DNA from: Bacteroidales bacterium
GTDB lineage: Bacteria; Bacteroidota; Bacteroidia; Bacteroidales; Muribaculaceae
DNA: 41,853 bases
Direction: 5' to 3'
Assembly (NCBI GenBank): GCA_015061085.1
Contig: SUXG01000001.1
Coordinates: 202,750-244,602 of the forward strand
The notes under the pieces were generated by a model, which had not been told where the DNA came from, ran no database searches, and saw only the letters and a program-made list of their open reading frames with translations. Position 1 is the first letter of the stretch. Every line of letters starts with the position of its first letter. The position numbers and the translations under genes were made by a program. Shown one piece after another: positions 25,201 to 30,990 of the stretch.

Positions 25201-26725
25201 TGCCGATGGAGAAGGTTGGATCACTAAGACATACACATTCCCTGAAGAATTCCAAAATCGCAAATGGGCTTATATCGCTTTACGCGCAAATTATAATGGC
25301 TCTATCCAATACTTAATCATGGATTCTTATTCTATCAAAGAGCCAAAAGCACAAGATGTGGCTATGATTTCGCTTGAAGGAGATAAGTCTATGATGGTGG
25401 GTGACACCAAATACTACGATGTGAAAATCGAAAATAATGGTTATGAGACAATTGCTGTGCCTGATGTCGTTTGCCAATTGATGTCAACAGATGGTCAAGT
25501 TATCAAAAATTTAGAAGCCTCTGACATCCCTATGCAAACAGAATTATCTCCGGCCGAACAAGTGTCTTTGCAATTTGAATTTATTCCGACTGTGGATACT
25601 GTTGGCGAATACATTATTCGTGCTTCGTTTGACAATGGCGACATGATAACAGACAATAATAGCTGTGAATTGCCAATTAATGTTAAACTCGGTACTGACC
25701 CGGTTGTGACCGACCTTGAGGCATCATTCGCAGAAGGTGGAAATAAGGTGCAACTCACATGGTCGGCTCCGGTATTGTCGTTTGGTGTGGAGGACTTCGA
25801 GGATATGACTGCCTTTAGTTATGATGAAAATCTTGGCGATTGGATTAATATTGATGGTGATGGTAAGAGTATATGGATATTCTCATCATGGGTATTCCCT
25901 GATATGGGATTACCAAAAGGATTCCAAGTCTTTGATTATACCCAATTACCAATATCTGACAGCCTGTTTGAAGCCTATTCAGGTGATAAATATATAGTCA
26001 CAATGTCGCCTGACGATATGGTAACAAATGCAGATGACTGGTTGATTTCTCCTGAAATTAATGGCGGTTCTACAGTTTCTTTCATGTATGGCATAATTAA
26101 CCAACTTTATTCGCCGGAATATGTTGAGGTATTGTATTCTTCTACAACTCGAGATCGAGAAGCATTCAAATTGGTAGAAACATTCTCAAAATCAACATTG
26201 GGTTGGGAATTGATAACATCTAAACTTCCGGAAGATGCAAAATATTTTGCTATTCATTATATAAGCAAAAACACGTTTGGAATAATGATAGATGACATCA
26301 TCTATTCTCCGGTTGGTCAGGATGTAGAAATTGTAGGCTATAACATCTATCGAGATGGTAAGATGATTGCAGAAAAGGTGGCTGAACCTCGCTACATCGA
26401 TGAAAATCTCGAAGTTAAGGATTACGTTTACAATGTTACTGTAGTCGTTAACAAAGATGGAGAAGAAATAGAGTATCCTATGTCAAACAATGCATACGCA
26501 AATCTCCTTAGTGTTGAAGAAGTGGCATCAGATAATGCAATTTACACAAACGATGGATGTATAGTTCTTTCAGGCTTTGCCGGCAAAGAGTATGGCGTTT
26601 ACACTATTGATGGTATTTGTGTTGCGTCAAAAATAGCAGAGTCTGATATTGAAAGAATCAAAGTTGCTCCCAATGTATATGTAATTATGGTGGGAACACG
26701 TGTTGAAAAAATTATATTGAAGTAA
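22208..26725 (+). CDS. Large T9SS-exported multidomain surface protein with choice-of-anchor J domain (paralogue 2)
   Basis: The product is 1505 aa with a signal peptide ending AQA (about residue 23). Its first ~1040 residues follow the same plan as the upstream 1116-aa protein: propeller-like strands, then Fn3-like units (PKAPQNIVLTQTQVRWDAV near 437; GIVTWEAPKTGVNGGY near 800). An insertion absent from the paralogue follows. It has a CARDB-like domain (about 1047-1165) and a choice-of-anchor J/cleaved-adhesin-type domain (about 1187-1370, with DFEDM, DDWLISPEI and IMIDDI). The C-terminal ~65 residues (GVYTIDGICVAS ... VYVIMVGTRVEKIILK) form a T9SS sorting domain. It is probably surface-attached; no protease motif is seen. 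The two genes look like a tandem duplication followed by gain or loss of the inserted domains. Confidence 0.85.
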   Translation: MNKRILSILTTLFLLLGMSVAQAGVDNLRRGSKEPRVGASQLVASRTPEWAPKLISESVFPTISSGVTVLEQAQNQFNPMNAITSPSGATIYGYRALSTDPSFVKGWYELTTDGRQELLWTNEALIETVGFVRNGEYYCFYSLDFYGAIYVNWSVYDIYTGELLRQGDLDNSDYSQMVLSVVYDEWEDVAYAYTYNSGMTGAMIQRIDLETMQFTTIRNDEYVVTERVATWAYNPIDHNIYGINLSGEFVLFDKEFGTLTYVGNTGLIPGSFSQSMVYSPLDRKYVWAAILPDQTSCVFTVDPETGVATSTFRFDYPNQYTVLWTPDQLCADNAPGLATFKSLEFEGASQKGKGVVTLPTVNYIGEPISGEVLLKIADGRTIIHSELKGQAGEDVEFDLSLSEGFHNISAVPYLKIDGANVEGHPVYKEVYIGYDTPKAPQNIVLTQTQVRWDAVGEVGENGGYVDVSDLTYNIYINGEKQNETPITTNSFDITIPDSTLAYYTAEVEAISKGKTSEKGSSKAELFGRAFSVPYYVQPTADDFALFTTVDNGYGYWKYAEGDDEPLYHICHAEEPADDWIFLPLIKFDDTEHLYEFSFDARVRLKDYGNILQMGISKTTNPADAEIFHTESFNNTEYMTFSKMFNVEEAGEYHLAIRCASVSDGFYLYLKDINVKATDNLPQCPDICENLKVKPALKGELKATVEFSMPRRTVAGGSLYVVNEELTATIKSDVETKTVTGKPGSRQSVEIATPQGMNAIYVMVANSYGNGEEARAMVYTGEDVPKYTDIEIDASADNLSGIVTWEAPKTGVNGGYLNPANLVYRIYNNHPLTGEWIELGNVKGETTYTVTLPEGANQQLLKIGITVENEYGGGKELSYNTIVLGPPFELPVVEEFAGVVSYEPIAIQALGPDYSGQWTFYNPADIDPAAINQTGLAVIGYPSSQSASIGRLALPKFTTLGSSKAELKMRFFVEDFTPDTDILLCGNFDDEVVLGTVTAADGEGWITKTYTFPEEFQNRKWAYIALRANYNGSIQYLIMDSYSIKEPKAQDVAMISLEGDKSMMVGDTKYYDVKIENNGYETIAVPDVVCQLMSTDGQVIKNLEASDIPMQTELSPAEQVSLQFEFIPTVDTVGEYIIRASFDNGDMITDNNSCELPINVKLGTDPVVTDLEASFAEGGNKVQLTWSAPVLSFGVEDFEDMTAFSYDENLGDWINIDGDGKSIWIFSSWVFPDMGLPKGFQVFDYTQLPISDSLFEAYSGDKYIVTMSPDDMVTNADDWLISPEINGGSTVSFMYGIINQLYSPEYVEVLYSSTTRDREAFKLVETFSKSTLGWELITSKLPEDAKYFAIHYISKNTFGIMIDDIIYSPVGQDVEIVGYNIYRDGKMIAEKVAEPRYIDENLEVKDYVYNVTVVVNKDGEEIEYPMSNNAYANLLSVEEVASDNAIYTNDGCIVLSGFAGKEYGVYTIDGICVASKIAESDIERIKVAPNVYVIMVGTRVEKIILK

Positions 26726-26757
26726 TTTTCTCATCATAAATTTATTTGGTAATTAGC

Positions 26758-26795
26758 GATAAGGGGTGCGCATTAAGTGTGCCCCTTATCTTTAT
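26758..26795 (+). terminator. Terminator after the second large T9SS gene
   Basis: GATAAGGGGTGCGC pairs with GTGTGCCCCTTATC around ATTAA (14-bp stem with some G-U pairs), followed by TTTA. Confidence 0.8.
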
Positions 26796-26914
26796 AATGT
26801 CTTGCAATCTTTTGCAAATCCATGACATATACACACCGATGGGACCGGCTCTTCGTGTTACGCATGGATTCTTGTAATCAGGAAATAAGAAAAGGGTGGA
26901 GCATAATGATTTTC

Positions 26915-26936
26915 GCATCAGAGTCGATTTTGATGC
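26915..26936. repeat. Short hairpin/palindrome upstream of Crp-like gene B
   Basis: GCATCAGAG, loop TCGA, TTTTGATGC: nine pairs including two G-U. There is no T-tract, so it may be an operator or RNA structure rather than a terminator. Confidence 0.35.
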
Positions 26937-26999
26937 TAGTTCGGAGAGAAAAATGTCCTATGAAGTGAATTCCTATTTGCCAAGATAGTGGTAACGGAT

Positions 27000-27027
27000 T
27001 TGATAGCAATATGATATACTATATTTG
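27000..27027 (+). promoter_or_regulatory. Upstream promoter candidate for Crp-like gene B
   Basis: TTG (27000-27002), 17-bp spacer, TATATTTG (27020-27027). The spacing is shorter than ideal; the downstream promoter is the better match. Confidence 0.4.
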
Positions 27028-27081
27028 AACAACATTTTGAACAATAAACTCCACGCAAAAAAGAAAAAATTAGCGATATTT

Positions 27082-27112
27082 TTTGATATATGTCAAAAAA
27101 AGTATAATTTTG
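27082..27112 (+). promoter_or_regulatory. Main promoter of Crp-like gene B
   Basis: TTTG (27082-27085), 19-bp spacer, TAATTTTG (27105-27112): a full consensus match. Transcription would start near 27119, so codons before that in the long open frame cannot be used from this promoter. This supports the GTG start at 27133. Confidence 0.75.
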
Positions 27113-27132
27113 TAGTATATAAAAAAAGTATT

Positions 27133-27711
27133 GTGAAAGATTTAATAAAATTAATGCGAGAGGACCATTTGTTTCAACTTTCTGAAGAAATGATGAATAA
27201 GCTATGTGCTTGTATGACAGAGATTTATGTTCCTGCTAAAGAGTCGATTATTTCATACGGAAAGATTAATACAAATGTCTATATAATTAAAGAAGGTATA
27301 TTGCGACGTTCTTATATGAATGGCGATGAAGATTGTACTAATGGCTTTGCATTGCCCGGTACAACGATCATGTCTTACTATTCATATTATCATGGTCTGC
27401 CGTCAAATCACCGATATGAGGCATGTGTAAATTCGGTGGTAATGAAGGTTACAAAAGAGGATTACGAACGACTGATTATAGAGTCGCACGAATTTGCTCG
27501 TTATGTCAATTCTCTTTTGATGGCTCAATTGTACTATGACGAGAAGAAGATGAGTGTTTTCTCCGGAAATGCCAAAGAGCGTTATTTGTCGTTGATTAAG
27601 AATCGTCCTGAAATATTGCGTAGTGTGTCGCTTGGTGTGATAGCATCATATCTTGGGGTGTCGCAAGCATACCTCTCTCGCTTGCGTCAAAGCCTTTCGA
27701 AAGGAGAATAA
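27133..27711 (+). CDS. Crp/Fnr-family transcriptional regulator (copy B)
   Basis: The GTG at 27133 is chosen over an upstream TTG (27025) and a later ATG (27154). It follows the promoter closely and gives exactly 192 aa, aligning without gaps to copy A (VKDLIKLMREDHLFQLSEE against MENFKKALAEEAPFKLSEE). The cNMP-binding-like roll includes NVYIIKEGILRRSYMNGDED (about residues 50-70). The C-terminal helix-turn-helix reads VIASYLGVSQAYLSRLRQS. Conserved acidic and aromatic residues in the roll differ slightly from copy A, so ligand or target may have diverged. It closes the crp-T9SS-T9SS-crp block. The start choice is well supported; the targets are unknown. Confidence 0.9.
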   Translation: MKDLIKLMREDHLFQLSEEMMNKLCACMTEIYVPAKESIISYGKINTNVYIIKEGILRRSYMNGDEDCTNGFALPGTTIMSYYSYYHGLPSNHRYEACVNSVVMKVTKEDYERLIIESHEFARYVNSLLMAQLYYDEKKMSVFSGNAKERYLSLIKNRPEILRSVSLGVIASYLGVSQAYLSRLRQSLSKGE

Positions 27712-27784
27712 AGACCATTTGGAAAATTATCGGCAGATAGGTAAATGCTATTGATGAATTTGGCGAATCTGCTTAAAATAATAT

Positions 27785-27827
27785 GTCGAGAGTAATCCGT
27801 CTGAGTAGGATGTCTCTCGACTTTTTT
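27785..27827. terminator. Terminator between convergent Crp-like gene B and crcB
   Basis: GTCGAGAG (27785-27792) pairs with CTCTCGAC (27814-27821), followed by six Ts. The loop can pair further (ATCC with GGAT). It serves the + strand gene and may also stop - strand transcripts. Confidence 0.85.
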
Positions 27828-27855
27828 CATTAGGCATCGATTTGTGTCTGCGTGC

Positions 27856-28227
27856 TTACTTGAAAATCCAATAGGAAAAAGCCACTAATATCAACCCTCC
27901 GACAACACTGATGCCGATATAACATAAGAATCCTGTGATGTCGCCGCTCTGAAGCATTTGTATGCTTTCTTTGGCAAATGCAGAAAATGTGGTGAAACCT
28001 CCACACAGCCCTGTAGTAAGCAGTAATGACATTGAATTGGATGATGCTCCAAGGCGGTTGAAAATGCCCCAAAATATTCCTATGGCAAAACATCCGATAA
28101 GGTTGACTATTATCGTTTGCCAAGGAAATGCGGTGTGTAATGACGTTTTTATCAGTGTCGAAAGCCAATATCTCACAGCTCCACCGATAAAGCTTCCTAC
28201 GCCTACCAATAAGATTGATTTCAGCAT
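27856..28227 (-). CDS. crcB: Fluoride channel CrcB/Fluc
   Basis: This 123-aa protein exports fluoride as a dual-topology dimer in the inner membrane. Four hydrophobic helices are visible. Signature residues are present: GGAVRYW (about 15-21), NLIGCFAIG (about 42-50) and TTGLCGGFTTFSAFAKE (about 71-87), the last containing the Phe box and Thr/Ser of the pore. Only one copy is present, as expected for a homodimer. It is the last gene of a - strand operon, 10 bp after the flavin reductase. No fluoride riboswitch fold is apparent upstream. Confidence 0.96.
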   Translation of the reverse strand: MLKSILLVGVGSFIGGAVRYWLSTLIKTSLHTAFPWQTIIVNLIGCFAIGIFWGIFNRLGASSNSMSLLLTTGLCGGFTTFSAFAKESIQMLQSGDITGFLCYIGISVVGGLILVAFSYWIFK

Positions 28228-28237
28228 CTTTGTCTAG

Positions 28238-28801
28238 TTATTTCAGTCTCTTGCCGTCGCAGAAAGCATTGCCTATACGTTTACCAAGTTCGATATATCC
28301 TTTGTGGATCGGATCGTATGTGATAAGTCGCATTTTCTCGATGTCGGGTAGACCATTTTCTGACAGAAATCGTTCGTCGGCAACTATATTTATTATTTCT
28401 GCGATGATATAGTAGCCTTCGTCGCTTTCGTCGATCTTTTGTTTGATGCGACATTCCAATGTCATCGGGAAGTCTTTGAATATCGGTGCATCAATGTTTT
28501 CGGATGGGATTATTGTCCAACCTGTTCGATCGATTTTTTGTGAGTCTTGCTTAGCGCTGACGATGCCGACAAAATCAGAAGCAATCATTGTATCGACTGT
28601 TGCAAAAGCGACAGTGAAATCAGGGCATCGGTTGAGGTTGTCGGTAGTGGCATGAGCGCCCATTGAAATGACAATCTCATTGGCATCCCACTGCCCTCCC
28701 CATGCTGCATTCATTGCATTGGCATTTTTGTCGTTGTCGTATGTGCCTATGATCAGCACCGGCTGAGGCAGCATCCATGACTTTGGTCCGAAATTTTTCA
28801 T
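28238..28801 (-). CDS. Flavin reductase family protein (FMN-binding split barrel)
   Basis: The 187-aa product matches the flavin reductase-like/FMN-binding split-barrel group. Typical features are the N-terminal PQPVLIIGTYD, NAMNAAWGGQW (about residues 28-38), MGAHATTDNLN, FTVAFATVD and ECRIKQKID. It probably binds FMN and reduces flavin or another acceptor with NAD(P)H in the cytosol; the substrate cannot be told from sequence. It lies 27 bp downstream of the lipoprotein gene and 10 bp upstream of crcB, in one operon. Confidence 0.9.
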   Translation of the reverse strand: MKNFGPKSWMLPQPVLIIGTYDNDKNANAMNAAWGGQWDANEIVISMGAHATTDNLNRCPDFTVAFATVDTMIASDFVGIVSAKQDSQKIDRTGWTIIPSENIDAPIFKDFPMTLECRIKQKIDESDEGYYIIAEIINIVADERFLSENGLPDIEKMRLITYDPIHKGYIELGKRIGNAFCDGKRLK

Positions 28802-28828
28802 TGCTTATTATCTCTTTTTATTCTGCTA

Positions 28829-30796
28829 TTAATAGCGATTATTGTTTGAACGTCGATTGCTATTAGGGTCGAAAGGGTTTGAATTTACGTCGAAAGATTC
28901 TTCTTCGTCCTCTTCCTCTTCGTTTTGTTGTTTCTTTTTGGCATGCTTAGATGCTTCCGGTTTGTTCTTTTTAAGAATTTCCGGTTTTTGTAAGTCAATG
29001 GCAGTCTCAAAAACGTTCCATGTTTGAGTTATCTCCCAATTCTTTTTTATATTGATTTTTTTAGGATAGTAGTACGCAAATTCCGGTTGACGTTTGGTGT
29101 CGTAATCACCCGTGTCATATTCGCCATTGCCGTTAGTGTCCTCTATAAGTCGTGCATAATAACTTCCCGGAGCCAAATATAGGAAATCGGCAACGCCGTT
29201 TACGACTTTAGCTGTTCGTATTGGAGAATCGCTTGCATTCAGAAATTCGACAAATGCCGGAATAGAGTCAGGCAATCCCTCGATAGCGAATGTGAAATTA
29301 CTATATTCATCTTCTTTTTTTACTTGGAAAGTATGGTCTAACGGTTTGTTGTGATGTCCATATATCCCGACGATTGCCGCCGAATCAATGCTCAATTTAT
29401 ATTCGCCTCCAAATTCCCAAGGATAATCTATTTTATACTTTATTACGGCAAGTGAATCGATTTTTTGTAATGTGAAATTCTTGTCGGCAGGTTTCCATAA
29501 TGTGTCTGATTTGATTTCCAAATGAATTGCCGACTGATTGATATGTTCGATAGGCTCATCGAAAGTGAAGAAAAGAGGGTTGTAATATTCGATGTTTGTT
29601 GATGGCGGAGTGATGGCAAGATGACGTATTTCTGCCTTTTTAAGGCTGTCAGCTTCTTCCGTCTTTTTCTTCTTTTTAGATTTTGTTTTGGCTTTTGGTG
29701 TTATAAATTTTATGGTGTCTGTGCCCCAGACAATGTTTTGAGCGGAGTCGGCACGTTGGTAGGTTGTCGCGACGACGAGAGTGTCTTGAGTGAGAATGTT
29801 TGGCTTTAGCCAATAAGTCAACGTGTCATTGAATCTGTTGCGCTCCAAAAGATACCAGTCTTTCAAGTCCGGATTTGAAACGAGCCTCAATGTCGGTAGA
29901 GTGTCTGATTTTGCATTGAAAATCAGAGAAATGCGTGTTGAGTCGATACGCTCGTTTTTTACGAGGTATTGAGTCTTGTGCTCAATGTTGAACGAGCTGA
30001 GAAGTATGTCATTGGGTAAGAATCGTGTACGCGCACGCGTTACTATAGTATCTATCTTGCTGTTTTTTAGGTCGTAGAGAGTGTCGATGCTTGTCGTTTG
30101 TTCGCTATAAGGAGAAATGGTCGTTTCCAAAAAAGCAATGTCTTCGGCAGGGTTGTCCCAACGATAGTCGTTGTTGACATCGGCAAGCGCAAAGATTTTG
30201 TAATTTCCGGGTTTAAGGTTGCGAATAGTGAAGCGACCTCTATCGTCGGTTTTTGCGACACGCTCCAGACGAGTTGTCTTAAACGCAGAATCGGCAAAGT
30301 TGCTATGAACGCCGACCAACATCCCTTGTTGAGGTTCAAGGTTGCGGGCAGCGAGCACCATGCCGGATATTTGGAGGGTATCGAGTGTCTCTCCCGTAGA
30401 GAACCAGAATGCGTAGTTCGGTATTTTATTGCTTTCGTTGTTGTCTTCGATTGCGTTGGCAAAATCGATTGTATATGTAGTGTTTGATTGCAATGTATCG
30501 TCAAATTGAACGACAACTTTTTTCCCTTGTGATGACACCTTAGGTACAACTTTGCTTGTCGGTGATGTTACGACTTTGGAGAAAGCGTCCTTAACATTGA
30601 CGATTTCATCAAATTCTATTTCAATGCGTTTGGTGTTGATATTCGTCGCTCCAAGGGGTGGATTGCTTTGAACATAACGTGGGGGCTCTTCGTCACGAGG
30701 TCCTCCTGCCGGATTTCCGATGCTTGCACAAGAATAAAGGATGATGCAAGCAATGGCAGAAAATATGAATAATATTACTTTGGTTGGATTTTTCAT
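28829..30796 (-). CDS. Lipoprotein with N-terminal Ig-like (Big_5) domain
   Basis: The product is 655 aa. The lipobox LYSC puts the lipidated Cys at residue 23. Residues about 36-135 match a bacterial Ig-like Big_5 domain (PPRYVQSNPPLGATNINTKR, EIEFDEIVNV, TYTIDFANAIEDNNE). A carboxypeptidase-regulatory-like segment follows (TDDRGRFTIRNLKPGNYKIFALADVNND), and a similar segment near residue 560 (DTNGNGEYDTGDYD). A Lys-rich stretch lies near 375-385. The last ~45 residues are acidic then Asn/Ser-rich, probably disordered. Proteins of this plan are widespread in Bacteroidota; their function is not established. It heads the operon with the flavin reductase and crcB. Confidence 0.88.
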   Translation of the reverse strand: MKNPTKVILFIFSAIACIILYSCASIGNPAGGPRDEEPPRYVQSNPPLGATNINTKRIEIEFDEIVNVKDAFSKVVTSPTSKVVPKVSSQGKKVVVQFDDTLQSNTTYTIDFANAIEDNNESNKIPNYAFWFSTGETLDTLQISGMVLAARNLEPQQGMLVGVHSNFADSAFKTTRLERVAKTDDRGRFTIRNLKPGNYKIFALADVNNDYRWDNPAEDIAFLETTISPYSEQTTSIDTLYDLKNSKIDTIVTRARTRFLPNDILLSSFNIEHKTQYLVKNERIDSTRISLIFNAKSDTLPTLRLVSNPDLKDWYLLERNRFNDTLTYWLKPNILTQDTLVVATTYQRADSAQNIVWGTDTIKFITPKAKTKSKKKKKTEEADSLKKAEIRHLAITPPSTNIEYYNPLFFTFDEPIEHINQSAIHLEIKSDTLWKPADKNFTLQKIDSLAVIKYKIDYPWEFGGEYKLSIDSAAIVGIYGHHNKPLDHTFQVKKEDEYSNFTFAIEGLPDSIPAFVEFLNASDSPIRTAKVVNGVADFLYLAPGSYYARLIEDTNGNGEYDTGDYDTKRQPEFAYYYPKKINIKKNWEITQTWNVFETAIDLQKPEILKKNKPEASKHAKKKQQNEEEEDEEESFDVNSNPFDPNSNRRSNNNRY

Positions 30797-30816
30797 TATA
30801 AATCAATTTGAGACTT

Positions 30817-30824
30817 CAAAAATA
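30817..30824 (-). promoter_or_regulatory. Possible -7 element of the lipoprotein-flavin reductase-crcB operon
   Basis: On the - strand TATTTTTG matches TAnnTTTG, about 20 bp before the ATG. No clear -33 element is present. Confidence 0.4.
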
Positions 30825-30919
30825 GAAATTTTCTTTGACATGACATCGCCTTTAGGGGAATATTCCGCCCTTAAACCATTTTTATTTGAGTTTTTTAACG
30901 TTACTTCAAAAAAATGAGT

Positions 30920-30927
30920 TATATTTG
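30920..30927 (+). promoter_or_regulatory. -7 element of secDF
   Basis: TATATTTG matches the consensus. The region upstream lacks a good TTTG. The leader is about 55 bases and A-rich, as is common in Bacteroidota. Confidence 0.6.
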
Positions 30928-30990
30928 CAAGCTGAAAAAGTACCGAGTAAAAATAATAACAAAAAAAACAAATAAAAATTAATTAACAAA

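Larger units (their letters stand above)
26726..27132. other. Intergenic region with terminator, small hairpin and two promoter candidates
   Basis: After the terminator (26758-26795) there is a hairpin at 26915-26936 and -7 elements at 27020-27027 and 27105-27112. A 48-codon frame starting at 26823 has unremarkable composition and no leader and is not called. Confidence 0.5.

Noticed and set aside
26823..26969. 48-codon ORF between the T9SS gene and Crp-like gene B
   Set aside because: Short, no promoter or recognisable feature, and contains a hairpin of probable regulatory type; no support beyond being open.
28802..30816. Fluoride riboswitch controlling the crcB operon
   Set aside because: No conserved fluoride aptamer pattern was seen in the short leaders upstream of crcB, the flavin reductase or the lipoprotein gene.
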